From: Rhodococcus_F sp040656415 | GTDB lineage: Bacteria > Actinomycetota > Actinomycetes > Mycobacteriales > Mycobacteriaceae | DNA: 64,000 bases | NCBI RefSeq assembly: GCF_040656415.1 | Contig: NZ_JBFAMC010000006.1 | Span: 1 to 64,000 of the forward strand | Direction: 5' to 3' | Shown: positions 17,383 to 26,816 of the stretch, in pieces | Layout of the letters: every line of letters starts with the position of its first letter | Numbering within the stretch: position 1 is the first letter of the stretch | The notes under the pieces: model-generated | What the model was told of the DNA's origin: nothing | Database searches by the model: none | What the model saw: only the letters and a program-made list of their open reading frames with translations | Position numbers and translations under genes: made by a program

Positions 17383-17932
17383 TGTTGGGTTCTCCTTCTT
17401 TTTTTCGTGTTGCTGTCGATTGCTCGGCGGCGATCAGTTCGTTGAGCCAGCGCACTTCACGTTCGCTCGACTCGAGACCGAGTTGGTGGAGCTGCCTTGT
17501 GTAGCGATCCAGCGTGCCGCTCGCTCTTGCGATCGCGTCGCGGAGCCCCTCGCGGCGCTCCTCGACCTGGCGACGTCGGCCTTCGAGAATCCGCATTCGT
17601 GCTTCTGCGGGAGTGCGACTGAAGAAGGCCAGATGAACACCGAATCCATCATCGGTGTAGTTCTGCGGACCCGTGTCGGCGACCAGCTCCTCGAACCGCT
17701 TCTTACCGATCGGGGTGAGCTGGTAGACGCGGCGGGCACGCCGTTTGGCGGTCCCTGGAGGTCCGGCGTCCTCGGCGATCAAACCGTCCGCCTGCATACG
17801 TCGAAGCGTCGGGTAGAGAGAGCCGTAGGAAAATGCACGGAATGCGCCCAATAACCCGGTCAGCCGCTTGCGCAGCTCGTATCCGTGCATGGGTGACTCG
17901 TGGAGTAGTCCGAGAATCGCCAATTCGAGCAT
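17375..17932 (-). CDS. PadR-family transcriptional regulator
   Basis: Winged-helix repressor-type protein of 185 aa. The N-terminus LELAILGLLHESPMHGYELRKRL and SYGSLYPTLRRMQADGLI define the PadR DNA-binding domain; the C-terminal half is a helical dimerisation arm (RMRILEGRRRQVEERREG). The ATG at 17932 is the family-like start, with GGGG just upstream; a GTG two codons earlier is possible. It overlaps ino1 by 8 bp, the same arrangement as Rv0047c-ino1 in M. tuberculosis as I recall it. A perfect palindrome 48 bp upstream suggests autoregulation. Confidence 0.92.
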   Translation of the reverse strand: MLELAILGLLHESPMHGYELRKRLTGLLGAFRAFSYGSLYPTLRRMQADGLIAEDAGPPGTAKRRARRVYQLTPIGKKRFEELVADTGPQNYTDDGFGVHLAFFSRTPAEARMRILEGRRRQVEERREGLRDAIARASGTLDRYTRQLHQLGLESSEREVRWLNELIAAEQSTATRKKEGEPNNG

Positions 17933-17980
17933 GTCCACCCCCCCGAGTCGCCAACCTAATGATGTGATGTCATCGTTCAC

Positions 17981-17997
17981 TATATCGCACCGATATA
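17981..17997. promoter_or_regulatory. Probable PadR operator
   Basis: TATATCG-CAC-CGATATA has perfect 7-bp arms and lies 48 bp upstream of the padR-ino1 start, in an AT-rich patch unlike its surroundings. A further half-like GCGATA follows at about 18003. PadR proteins generally bind AT-rich inverted repeats near their own promoters. Assignment to this PadR protein is inference. Confidence 0.6.
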
Positions 17998-18238
17998 TAG
18001 AGCGATACTCCGGGACGATAGGGCCCATGGGGTCAAGAGTCAGTCGTACTGACGTGTGCATCAGGGCGTCCGCCGGTTGGTCGCGCTCGATGCTCGCGGC
18101 ACGTTCGTGCCCAATCTCACACCGGTGTCGCCTGACTTGAACGGATGCCACATCAGGCATGAGTGACGAGGCGCACTGACATGCGCGAAAACGTGAGTCA
18201 CACTAGCCATACCGGCGTACGCACGTACTCTGGTCTGC

Positions 18239-18658
18239 GTGCGGATGCAGCGGCAGGTAGTGGATTACGCGCTTCAGCGCCGGTCTCTCCTGGCCGAGGT
18301 CTACTCAGGCAGAACTGGCGTCACGGAGGTGTGTGACGCAAGCCCTTACCTGCTTCGAGCTGCAAAGTTCCACGGTAGGGGTAGCGACGTAGTGTGCCCC
18401 ATCTGCCGCAAGGAGCAACTGACCCTGGTCTCCTGGGTTTTCGGTGACAAGTTGGGGCCCGTATCGGGATCGGCTCGTACGGCCGAAGAGTTGGTGCGCC
18501 TTGCTGCCACCCAGGAAGAGTTCTCGGTTCACGTGGTCGAGGTGTGTCGGACATGCAGCTGGAATCATCTGGTCCAGTCCTATGTTCTCGGTACCCTACC
18601 CACACCGAAGAATCCGAGACGTCATTCGCCACGGCCCCGTCGAACCGCAAGCGAGTAG
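18239..18658 (+). CDS. DUF5318 protein (Rv0049 homologue)
   Basis: A 139-aa soluble protein beginning at GTG with the conserved start RMQRQVVDYALQRRSLLAEVYSG. Two Cys pairs, CPICRKEQL and CRTCSW, probably form a zinc-ribbon site. The family sits between the padR-ino1 unit and ponA in mycobacteria too, which supports the call. Function is unknown. No Shine-Dalgarno sequence is visible; the start may lie at or close to the 5' end of the transcript (leaderless). The divergent padR promoter lies about 300 bp away. Confidence 0.85.
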   Translation: MRMQRQVVDYALQRRSLLAEVYSGRTGVTEVCDASPYLLRAAKFHGRGSDVVCPICRKEQLTLVSWVFGDKLGPVSGSARTAEELVRLAATQEEFSVHVVEVCRTCSWNHLVQSYVLGTLPTPKNPRRHSPRPRRTASE

Positions 18659-18745
18659 ACCCATCGGAAGATGGAACGCGGCCCGAACACTACGCATACC
18701 ACGACGCAGGTTTGAAACAGGTCCACAACCACTGGAGATTTGTAC

Positions 18746-21367
18746 GTGAGTTCCCCCCACAGCAACGCCCCGGGTGATCGACCGAACGGACCGAGCCGAC
18801 CAAGTGGCCCTCCGCCACAGGGACGTCCCGGTGGTCCACCACCCCGCGGCGGGCAGCCAGGGGGTGCGCTCCCACCCAGGCGCATGCCGTACCCGCCTCC
18901 GCAAGGCGCCGGCAGGCCCCCGGGTCCTCCACCACGTCGTCCCGGTCCCCCGCCTCAAAGTGGTCCCATGCCTCAGGGCGCCGGCCGGCCCTCGGGTCCT
19001 CCACCACGTCGTCCCGGTCCCCCGCCTCAAAGTGGCCCCATGCCTCAGGGCGCCGGCCGGCCCTCGGGTCCGCCGCCGCGCCGCCAAGGGCCCCCACCCG
19101 GACGTCCTGCGCCCCCGCCCGGACGCCGCGCGCAGGGTTCGCCGGAGACTCGTAGCCAATCCGGTCCCGGCGGACGCCCGCCCGGTCCCCCACCGTCGAA
19201 CCGTCCCAAGACCGGTGGCGGCGGACGTGGCGGTGAACCGCCGAGGGGTGGCAGAAGGGCAGCGCAGAAGAAAAAGAAGAAGTCCGTATGGAGGATCGTC
19301 CGCCGGACGGCGTATGCGGGTATCGCTCTGGGCATGGTTGTCCCGATCCTGGTGTTCATGGCGGCCTACGTCGTCCAGGAGGTTCCGCGCCCCGGCGATC
19401 TCAAGACCAATCAGGTGGCCACGATCTACGCGGCCGACGGAACGTCAGTGATCAGCAAGGTTGTGCCGCCGGAAGGCAACCGCACCGAGGTGAGTCTCGA
19501 CGAGATTCCGAAACACACACGTGACGCCGTCCTGGCGGCCGAGGACCGGGACTTCTACTCGAATCCCGGCTTCTCCATCGGTGGCTTCGTGCGCGCTGCC
19601 CGCGACAATGTCATGGGCAAGGAGAGCGCCGGAGGTGGCTCGACCATCACTCAGCAGTACGTGAAGAAGACGATGGTCGGTTCGGAGCGTTCGCTCACGC
19701 GAAAGATGAAGGAACTCGTCATCGCGTCGAAGATGGCCCGCGAATGGACGAAGGACGACATCCTCGCCGCGTACCTCAACACCATCTACTTCGGTCGTGG
19801 TGCGTACGGCATCGCGGCGGCGTCGAAGGCGTACTTCGACAAGCCGGTCGAACAATTGACGGTGGAGGAGAGCGCGGTTCTTGCGTCGTCGATCCAGCTG
19901 CCTTCGCTGCTCGATCCGGAGACCAACCCGGAAGGTGCACAAGCGCGATGGAACTACGTGCTCGACGGCATGGTGACGGCCGGAACGCTGGAGGAGTCGG
20001 CACGGGCCGGCATGCAGTACCCCGCATTCCTGCCGCTTGCCCAGGTCGACCACGGCGGACAGAACTCGGGACCGGAAGGGCTGATCAAGAACCATGTCCT
20101 TCGTGAGCTGAGCGAGGCGGGGATCAGCGAGCAGCTCCTCAACACCGAGGGATTGGAGATCACGACCACGATCGATGCGACGGCTCAGGCTGCTGCCGTG
20201 GATGCCGTCCGTTCCAACATGAGTGGTGAGCCGGATGACCTACGCGCCGCTGTCGTGTCGGTGGATCCGAAGACCGGGGCAGTGCGGGCGTACTACGGCG
20301 GCGAGGACGGCGTCGGTTACGACTTCGCGAATGCCGGTCTGCAGACCGGTTCGTCGTTCAAGGTGTTCGGGCTCGCGGCAGGACTCGACCAGGGCATCCC
20401 GCTGTCGGAGATGTACGACAGCTCGCCCCTCACCGTCAACGGCATCACCATCGGCAACGTCGGAGGCGAGGATTGCGGCACCTGCACGATCGCCGAGGCG
20501 CTGAAGCGGTCTCTCAACACCAGTTTTTACCGCATGCAACTCGAGCTCGACGGCGGGCCGATGGCTATCGCGGACATCGCTCACCAGGCGGGCATACCGG
20601 AGGAGGTCCCGGGAATCGGGCCAATGCTGAGAGAGCCCGACGGCAGTTCTCCGAACAACGGCATCGTTCTCGGCCAGTACCTGTCGCGCCCGATCGACAT
20701 GGCGTCGGCATATGCCACCCTGGCCGACTCCGGTACATACCACGCTCCGCACTTCGTCCAGAAGGTGGTGAGTGCCGACGGCACCGTGTTGTTCGATCGC
20801 GGCATCGTTCCGGGTGAACCTCGCATCGACAGGGCCGTAGCCGACAACGTCACTGCGGCGATGGAACCCATCGCCGCGTATTCGCGCAACCATAACCTGG
20901 CAGGCGGGCGCCCGTCCGCGGCGAAGACGGGCACCGTACAGCTGGGTGACACGGGTGAGAACAAAGACGCCTGGATGGTCGGCTACACGCCATCGTTGTC
21001 GACTGCGGTCTGGGTCGGTACTGCCGAAGGTACGGCGCTGCGCACCAGCAGCGGTGGAATGATCTATGGCTCCGGTCTACCCTCCGACATCTGGAAGGAC
21101 ACGATGGACGACGCCTTGGCGGGCACGTCCAACGAGAGGTTCCCGAAGCCCGGTTCGATCGGTGGTCAGGCGGGTGTCCCGACCTTCACGGGGCCGCCGC
21201 CCACGACCACGACGGAAGAGGAGAGGAACCCGCTCGAGATCCCGTCGGACTTCCTGCCACGGGTTCTGCCACCGTCGCCGGTCGAGATCCTGCCCGGGAT
21301 CTCCATTCCGATTCCGCGCCTGGCTCCCCCGGAGCCTGCTCCCGCGGACCCCGGCGCCGAAGAGTAG
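18746..21367 (+). CDS. ponA: Bifunctional peptidoglycan synthase, class A penicillin-binding protein
   Basis: Polymerises glycan strands and cross-links peptides at the cell membrane. The 873-aa protein has a Pro-rich cytoplasmic tail (about residues 1-150) with 24-residue tandem repeats, a basic patch, one transmembrane helix (about 190-210), a glycosyltransferase domain with EDRDFYSNPGF (about 265) and GGSTITQQYVKK (about 297), and a transpeptidase domain with SSFK (about 535), SLN (about 590) and KTG (about 727). A Pro-rich tail closes it. The GTG at 18746 with GGAG eight bases upstream is preferred to a TTG two codons earlier. It corresponds to PonA1 (Rv0050) by order and motifs. Confidence 0.95.
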   Translation: MSSPHSNAPGDRPNGPSRPSGPPPQGRPGGPPPRGGQPGGALPPRRMPYPPPQGAGRPPGPPPRRPGPPPQSGPMPQGAGRPSGPPPRRPGPPPQSGPMPQGAGRPSGPPPRRQGPPPGRPAPPPGRRAQGSPETRSQSGPGGRPPGPPPSNRPKTGGGGRGGEPPRGGRRAAQKKKKKSVWRIVRRTAYAGIALGMVVPILVFMAAYVVQEVPRPGDLKTNQVATIYAADGTSVISKVVPPEGNRTEVSLDEIPKHTRDAVLAAEDRDFYSNPGFSIGGFVRAARDNVMGKESAGGGSTITQQYVKKTMVGSERSLTRKMKELVIASKMAREWTKDDILAAYLNTIYFGRGAYGIAAASKAYFDKPVEQLTVEESAVLASSIQLPSLLDPETNPEGAQARWNYVLDGMVTAGTLEESARAGMQYPAFLPLAQVDHGGQNSGPEGLIKNHVLRELSEAGISEQLLNTEGLEITTTIDATAQAAAVDAVRSNMSGEPDDLRAAVVSVDPKTGAVRAYYGGEDGVGYDFANAGLQTGSSFKVFGLAAGLDQGIPLSEMYDSSPLTVNGITIGNVGGEDCGTCTIAEALKRSLNTSFYRMQLELDGGPMAIADIAHQAGIPEEVPGIGPMLREPDGSSPNNGIVLGQYLSRPIDMASAYATLADSGTYHAPHFVQKVVSADGTVLFDRGIVPGEPRIDRAVADNVTAAMEPIAAYSRNHNLAGGRPSAAKTGTVQLGDTGENKDAWMVGYTPSLSTAVWVGTAEGTALRTSSGGMIYGSGLPSDIWKDTMDDALAGTSNERFPKPGSIGGQAGVPTFTGPPPTTTTEEERNPLEIPSDFLPRVLPPSPVEILPGISIPIPRLAPPEPAPADPGAEE

Positions 21368-21423
21368 CAACTTCTGGTCGGGTAGCGTTCCGATCGGGCA
21401 GTCCCGCCCGGTAGCCTCGCGGA

Positions 21424-23049
21424 GTGGCCGAGAACGCTGATGCGCACGCCGTCCCGGATGCGGGCGAGGCTGGATCCGTCTCGCCCGCGCCGTTGGCGGA
21501 GGATCGACGTTCGGCGGATTGGCGCGATCTTCCCGGGCGCACCGACCCTCTGACTGCCTCCCTCTCCTCGGTGATCGGCGGTCCTGTCGGTCGGCACGCG
21601 GTGGTGGGGCGAAGTCGATTCTTCACGCCGATGCGCGCGATCTTGTTGCTGGCGATCGTGTTTCTGGCACTGGGGTGGTTCTCGAAGGCACCCTGCATTC
21701 AACAAGCGCCCTTCGGTGAAAACGGCACGCTCGCGCTCGACTGGAGTGGTAGTCGGCAGTACGTGGCGATGTGTTACTCGGATACCGTGCCGCTCTATGG
21801 TGCCGAAAGGTTGAACGAGGGCGCCTTTCCCTACAAGAAGTCGTGGGAGGAGGATATCGGCAACGGTCTGACTCAGACCCGCTACATGGAGTATCCGGTG
21901 ATAACCGGTCTCTACCAGTACGTTTCGATGACAGTCGCGAAGGCATGGGATGCGACACCGTGGCTGCCGCAGGCACTGCAGGTCGTGATCTACTTCAACG
22001 TCGTTGCGTTCGGTCTGACGCTGGCGTGGCTCGTCACGGTTTGGGCCAGTGCGCTTTTGGCCGGTCGTCGCATCTGGGACGCTGCAATGATCGCGGCTTC
22101 TCCTCTCGTGATCGTGCACGTGTTCACAAATTTCGACGCCCTTTCAACGGCTTTCGCTGCAGGCGGGCTGTTGGCATGGGCGAGGAAGCGTCCAGTTCTT
22201 GCCGGAATCTTGCTCGGCCTCGGCGGTGCGACCAAGCTGTATCCGCTGCTTCTGTTCGGGCCGCTACTGGTGTTGTGTCTGAGGACGGGCAAGATACGGG
22301 ACTGGTCGGTAGCTGCGCTTGCGGGATTGGGTGCGTGGCTGACGGTCAATCTGCCGATTGCTCTTCTGTTCCCGAGTGGCTGGGCTGAGTTCTTCCGCTT
22401 GAACTCCGAGCGTGGTGCCGACCCTGATTCCATCTACAATGTCATCTCGTCGTTCACCGGTTGGGCCGGGTTCGACGGCGTCCTGTCAGTCGGTCAAACC
22501 CCCAGCGTCTTGAATGCGGTCTCCCTCTTGCTGTTCGCCGTGCTGTGCGTCGGAATCGGCTACATCGCCCTGACGGCGCCGACCCGGCCTCGGCTGATGC
22601 AGCTGTGCTTTCTGGTGGTTGCGGGTTTCCTTCTCACGAACAAGGTGTGGAGCCCACAGTTCTCGCTGTGGCTGGTGCCGTTGGCTGTTCTCGCCTTTCC
22701 GCACCGGCGGATACTGCTCGCCTGGATGACGATAGACGCGCTGGTGTGGGTACCGAGGATGTTCTACTACCTCGGCGTTTCGAACAAGGGTCTGCCCGAG
22801 CAGTGGTTCACCGCCACGGTGGTCGTTCGCGACGTCGCGGTGATCGTCATCTGTGCGTTGATCATCCGCCAGATCTATCGACCCGACGAGGATCTGACTC
22901 GGTACGGCTTCATCGACGATCCGTCGGGTGGCGTGCTCGACCAAGCGCCCGATGCCCAGCCGCGATGGCTACCGACCTGGTTGCGTCCGAGGCGCACCGC
23001 AGGCGCCGATTCCGCCGACAGCGCTTCCGAGACGGCCGGTCAGCGCTGA
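21424..23049 (+). CDS. GT87/DUF2029-type membrane glycosyltransferase (Rv0051 homologue)
   Basis: Polytopic membrane protein of 541 aa with roughly ten hydrophobic helices. The luminal loop after helix 1 (KAPCIQQAPFGENGTLALDW) and the segment VFTNFDALSTAFAAGGLLAWARKRPVLAGILLGLGGATKLYPLLL are typical of alpha-mannosyltransferases using polyprenyl-phosphomannose. It probably adds a sugar to a cell-envelope glycan or glycolipid. It lies 56 bp after ponA on the same strand, the order seen in M. tuberculosis, and its stop overlaps the convergent dispanin gene by 10 bp. A paralogue lies at 23412-24770. Confidence 0.85.
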   Translation: MAENADAHAVPDAGEAGSVSPAPLAEDRRSADWRDLPGRTDPLTASLSSVIGGPVGRHAVVGRSRFFTPMRAILLLAIVFLALGWFSKAPCIQQAPFGENGTLALDWSGSRQYVAMCYSDTVPLYGAERLNEGAFPYKKSWEEDIGNGLTQTRYMEYPVITGLYQYVSMTVAKAWDATPWLPQALQVVIYFNVVAFGLTLAWLVTVWASALLAGRRIWDAAMIAASPLVIVHVFTNFDALSTAFAAGGLLAWARKRPVLAGILLGLGGATKLYPLLLFGPLLVLCLRTGKIRDWSVAALAGLGAWLTVNLPIALLFPSGWAEFFRLNSERGADPDSIYNVISSFTGWAGFDGVLSVGQTPSVLNAVSLLLFAVLCVGIGYIALTAPTRPRLMQLCFLVVAGFLLTNKVWSPQFSLWLVPLAVLAFPHRRILLAWMTIDALVWVPRMFYYLGVSNKGLPEQWFTATVVVRDVAVIVICALIIRQIYRPDEDLTRYGFIDDPSGGVLDQAPDAQPRWLPTWLRPRRTAGADSADSASETAGQR

Positions 23050-23327
23050 CCGAGCAGGACTCCAACCGACGCCAGGACTGTCAGGGCGACCGCGGCGCTG
23101 AAGCTGCGCATGGCCCAGCTCTTGGCATCTGCCGAGGCCCGCACCGAGGCGTCGTAGTCACCTTGCTCCCACAGGTTGCCGACCGTGACGGACCGCGTCA
23201 ACGACATCACACCGAGCGGGAAGAACGCGATGATCGCCAGAATCGCGAGCGGCAGATGACTCGCCGGGGGCGGCGCCAAGGGCCCGTGTTCCCCGTCTAC
23301 CGGTTGCTTATCCGTGCAGTGCGTCAT
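23040..23327 (-). CDS. CD225/dispanin-family small membrane protein
   Basis: A 95-aa protein with a Pro-rich N-terminus and two transmembrane segments. LPLAILAIIAFFPLGVMSLTRSVTV followed by GDYDASVRASADAKSWA matches the CD225 (interferon-induced transmembrane protein-like) pattern of a re-entrant hydrophobic helix, an amphipathic link and a final helix. The role in bacteria is not established. The gene is convergent with the GT87 gene and overlaps its end by 10 bp. Confidence 0.8.
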   Translation of the reverse strand: MTHCTDKQPVDGEHGPLAPPPASHLPLAILAIIAFFPLGVMSLTRSVTVGNLWEQGDYDASVRASADAKSWAMRSFSAAVALTVLASVGVLLGQR

Positions 23328-23411
23328 GCAGTGGCCTCCCCGTCGTCATGCCCACTGTAAGGGCGATAGGAGTATAGACGTCGCCGTCCATGCCAACGAT
23401 CCGTGCACCGG

Positions 23412-24770
23412 TCAGATGTCTCTACCCGCAGCAACTTTCGGATAGGACGGCAGTACGGGTTCGGTGTCGTTTGCGATCACTTGGCGGCGTAGGTCGGCGC
23501 GCAGGAAGACGAAGAACAGCACGACGAGCAGTCCGGCTCGACCCCACACCCCGAACTGCACAAGTAGTTCGAATGTCGTCGGGTCGGTTTGGGCGACCAG
23601 TGCCCCGAAATACTTGAACACACCGATACCCAGCGACAGGTCGGCGACCAGATACGCCGCCACGAGACCCCAAGGCACGCGTAGCAACACGAAGAAGGGG
23701 ACGAGCCACAGTGTGTACTGCGGCGAATGCACCTTGTGCAATAGCAGGAATCCGCAGAGCATGGCGGCGCTGACCGGGATCCACGGGTACAGGCCCTCGC
23801 GCTGGTACCGCAACCAGCCCAGCCGCAAAGCAACCGCGAAAGCTGCGCATACGAGCAGCGGCGAGACGATGCCCACGGTCTGGTCGTACGGCGACAAGGG
23901 AGGCTGGGCGTTGTCTGCTCCGAACAACGGTCTCAGACCCCAGTACCAGATGGAGTTGGTGGTGATGTCTGCCAACCGATTTTGCTGGAACGTGAATGAT
24001 GCGCGCCAGCCTTCGTACGAGATCAGGGCGAACGGCAGATTCACCGCCACCACGGTGGTGATCGCCGCCGCCCCGACCATGACGGCACCACGAACGTCGT
24101 ACCGGCGTTCGGCCGCGCTGTTGCGCGTCAGGACGTAGGCGATCAGCGGAAGCACGAACGCACCCGGATACAGCTTGAGGCAAAAGCCGAGGCCCAGGAG
24201 TACCGCCGCGATGACCGCACGGGTGCGCAGAGGAATGCGTTCGAGGGACATCACGAAGATTGCGGCCACCGACATGGCGATCACCGGCAGTTCCCAGTTG
24301 TGGAATGCGTACAGCACCAATGGCGGGGTAATCGACCAGAGCAGAGCCCACCAGCCGGCCAGGCGTCCGAGCATCCACGCTGTGAGAAGACCGAACGGGG
24401 CGAGGATCAATGCCGAATGCAGGAGGAAGTCGGCGTCGGTGTGTGAACCGATGCCACCGAGCCACATCAGAACACCACTGAGCACCGGGTACTCCACAGT
24501 GCCGCCAATCAGTTTGCCATCGGAGCTGATTCCGCCGGTGAGATAGGGGAATACGTGCAAGTTGACGTCGCGGCCCAGCCACAGGAGCTGGATGTCGGAG
24601 TAGCAGACCTGGGTGTCTTTGATCCGGTCGAAGATCAGGCTGCGCCCGGACTCGTCGAACGGCGGACCGGCGCATCGAGCCTTTTGTAGATAGCCGGCGA
24701 CCATGGCCAAACCGGCCAATCCGACGACGATCGCCGTGATCGGCGTCCGCTGCCGAACTCCGATGTTCAT
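23412..24770 (-). CDS. GT87/DUF2029-type membrane glycosyltransferase, second copy
   Basis: Polytopic membrane protein of 452 aa, a divergent paralogue of the protein at 21424. The shared layout includes a KARC motif followed by a luminal loop with CYSDIQLLWLGRDVN, EYPVLSGVLMW, and LLGLGFCLKLYPGAFVLPLIAY. Helices number about ten. It probably transfers mannose or a related sugar from a polyprenyl-phosphate donor during cell-envelope glycan assembly. The gene is transcribed away from the YVTN gene; their 5' ends are about 300 bp apart. Confidence 0.85.
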   Translation of the reverse strand: MNIGVRQRTPITAIVVGLAGLAMVAGYLQKARCAGPPFDESGRSLIFDRIKDTQVCYSDIQLLWLGRDVNLHVFPYLTGGISSDGKLIGGTVEYPVLSGVLMWLGGIGSHTDADFLLHSALILAPFGLLTAWMLGRLAGWWALLWSITPPLVLYAFHNWELPVIAMSVAAIFVMSLERIPLRTRAVIAAVLLGLGFCLKLYPGAFVLPLIAYVLTRNSAAERRYDVRGAVMVGAAAITTVVAVNLPFALISYEGWRASFTFQQNRLADITTNSIWYWGLRPLFGADNAQPPLSPYDQTVGIVSPLLVCAAFAVALRLGWLRYQREGLYPWIPVSAAMLCGFLLLHKVHSPQYTLWLVPFFVLLRVPWGLVAAYLVADLSLGIGVFKYFGALVAQTDPTTFELLVQFGVWGRAGLLVVLFFVFLRADLRRQVIANDTEPVLPSYPKVAAGRDI

Positions 24771-25074
24771 GGATTCACACTAGTGGCCCGTCGGTGCCAC
24801 GCTCCGGCGTTGTGAGGAACTGCGCATGTCGTCTGAGTGAATGATCGAAAACCGTTCGTCCGGCCGAGAAATTGACTTGCGGGTGGTTTGCGGTGCTTGT
24901 TCGTCGGCGGTGCCGATCCGGTGAGGCCCAGAACTGTTGACTGTCAGCTTGTTCCGAGTAGTCCTGATAAAAACGACTGTTCGTTATGTATGTTCTTTGG
25001 GCGTGGTCACCTCCTGTGGCTACCTCCCGTGGCCCGTGCCCGGGGTGCAGATTCTGTCGGAAGGGCACAACATC
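24771..25074. other. Divergent intergenic region, no gene supported
   Basis: The gap separates the divergent GT87 and YVTN genes and should hold both promoters. I find no clear palindrome or hairpin. In-frame codons upstream of the YVTN start read through here, but they do not look like protein. Confidence 0.4.
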
Positions 25075-26652
25075 TTGGCCACAATTGATCGGCCGCGCTC
25101 ACGCGTCGGATCGGCGCGGATGTCGGCGGTACTCGGCGGCACTGTTCTCGCCGCAGCCACATTCCTCACTACTGCTGTCGGGTCGGCGGCCGCTGACGTC
25201 GTCATCGACACGGTCACGGTAGAGGAGGGAGCAGGCGGGGTGGCGATCACCCCAGACGGTGCCTACGCCTACGTCGCAAACCAGAACGGTAACGTCGCTA
25301 ACCAGAACGGTAACTCTGTGTCGGTGATTGCTACTGCCACCAACACGGTCACTGCCACCATTCCGGTCGGCGAAGGACCGTCTGGCATGGCGATCACCCC
25401 GAACGGCGCCTTCGCCTACGTCACCAATCTGGTTGACAACTCGGTGTCGGTGATCGATACCGCGACCAACACTGAGATCACAACCGTGCCGATCGGCGGC
25501 ACACCGAGCGAGGTGGCAATCACCCCGGACGGTGCTCTCGCCTACGTCACCAACATTCATGGTCACTCGGTGTCGGTGATCGATACCGCCACCAACACGG
25601 TCATCACCTCCGTCCCGGTTGGTAACGTGCCGTTCGGGGTGGCATTCACACCTAACGGTGCTCTCGCCTACGTCGCCAACTTTCAAGATGACTCGGTGTC
25701 GGTGATCGATACCGCTACCAACACCGTCGTCACCACCGTCCTAGTCGGCGACCAACCGATCGCGGTGGCGTTCACTCCTGACGGTGCTCTTGCCTACGTC
25801 ACCCATCAGGGCGATAACTCGGTGTCGGTGATCGATACCGCCACCAGTACTGTCGTCACTACCGTCCTGGTCGGCGACCGACCAAACGGGATCGCGATCA
25901 CTCCGGACGGTGCCCTCGCCTACGTCGCCAACTATGGTGCCGAATCGGTGTCGGTGATCGATACCTCCACCAACATGGTTGCCACCACAATCGCGGTCGG
26001 CGACCGACCGTCCGGAGTGGCGATTACCCCGAACGGCACCCACGCCTACGTCACCAACTGGTTCGACGGCACGGTGTCGGTGATCGAGGTCGGTATACCA
26101 GCCGCCATCACCGGTGCACCGGTTGCCGGTGTTGTCGGCGAGGTCTACGAGCACACCTTCGAGGTGACCGGTAGCCCGGTGCCGACGGTGGCGGTGACCG
26201 CCGGTGACCTGCCGGAGGGGCTGGTGTTGAGTGAGCAGGGTGTGCTGTCGGGCACCCCGACCGCTGCCGGGACGTATCAGTTCACGGTGACCGCGTCGAA
26301 CGGGGTCGGTGAGGACGCGGTTCTCGACGTGACGCTGGAGGTCGGGCAGGTCGCGGGGATCACTGGCGCACCGGCTGCCGGTGTTGTCGGCGAGGTCTAC
26401 GAGCATGTGTTCGAGGTGACCGGTAGCCCGGCGCCGACGGTGTCGGTGACCGCCGGGGATCTGCCGGACGGGCTGGTGTTGAGTGAGCAGGGTGTGTTGT
26501 CGGGTACCCCGGCCGCTGCCGGGACGTTCGAGTTCACGGTGACTGCAACCAATGGGGTTGGTGACGACGCGGTCCTCGACGCCACCCTCGACGTCACAGC
26601 CGCGACGGAGCCCGGCTCGTCCGACTCCTGGGGAAGCTCGACCGGGAGCTGA
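25075..26652 (+). CDS. Secreted YVTN beta-propeller protein with two Ig-like (putative Ig, He_PIG-type) domains
   Basis: Cell-surface or secreted protein of 525 aa. A signal peptide (about residues 1-41, LAAATFLTTAVGSAAA) precedes seven to eight YVTN repeats of about 42 residues, each like ITPDGALAYVTN followed by SVSVIDTATNTV. Two 82-residue Ig-like domains follow, each starting ITGAP and containing AGDLP, GLVLSEQGVLSGTP and FTVTA. The two Ig copies are close to identical in DNA, a sign of recent duplication. A Gly/Ser tail closes it. The TTG at 25075 has GGAAGG upstream; the ATG at 25120 is the alternative. A role in adhesion or glycan binding is inferred from architecture only. Confidence 0.8.
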   Translation: MATIDRPRSRVGSARMSAVLGGTVLAAATFLTTAVGSAAADVVIDTVTVEEGAGGVAITPDGAYAYVANQNGNVANQNGNSVSVIATATNTVTATIPVGEGPSGMAITPNGAFAYVTNLVDNSVSVIDTATNTEITTVPIGGTPSEVAITPDGALAYVTNIHGHSVSVIDTATNTVITSVPVGNVPFGVAFTPNGALAYVANFQDDSVSVIDTATNTVVTTVLVGDQPIAVAFTPDGALAYVTHQGDNSVSVIDTATSTVVTTVLVGDRPNGIAITPDGALAYVANYGAESVSVIDTSTNMVATTIAVGDRPSGVAITPNGTHAYVTNWFDGTVSVIEVGIPAAITGAPVAGVVGEVYEHTFEVTGSPVPTVAVTAGDLPEGLVLSEQGVLSGTPTAAGTYQFTVTASNGVGEDAVLDVTLEVGQVAGITGAPAAGVVGEVYEHVFEVTGSPAPTVSVTAGDLPDGLVLSEQGVLSGTPAAAGTFEFTVTATNGVGDDAVLDATLDVTAATEPGSSDSWGSSTGS

Positions 26653-26713
26653 TTCGCGGACTTCAGCGCGCTGGGTTCAATGATCTGCCCGCCCTGATGT
26701 AGACCGCACCAAA

Positions 26714-26746
26714 TGGCCGCCCACCCTACAGTGGGGTGGGCGGCCA
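26714..26746. terminator. Strong bidirectional hairpin between YVTN and deacetylase genes
   Basis: Perfect 13-bp GC-rich arms (TGGCCGCCCACCC and its complement) enclose the loop TACAGTG. The hairpin lies in the convergent gap, 62 bp after the YVTN stop and 71 bp after the deacetylase stop in the other direction. No long T-run follows on either side. Confidence 0.7.
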
Positions 26747-26816
26747 CTTCCCGTTCTTGCCCGCGACGCAACTCGGGCCGCAACCCCTCGAGAACGAGCC
26801 GGCCACCACACTTCGT

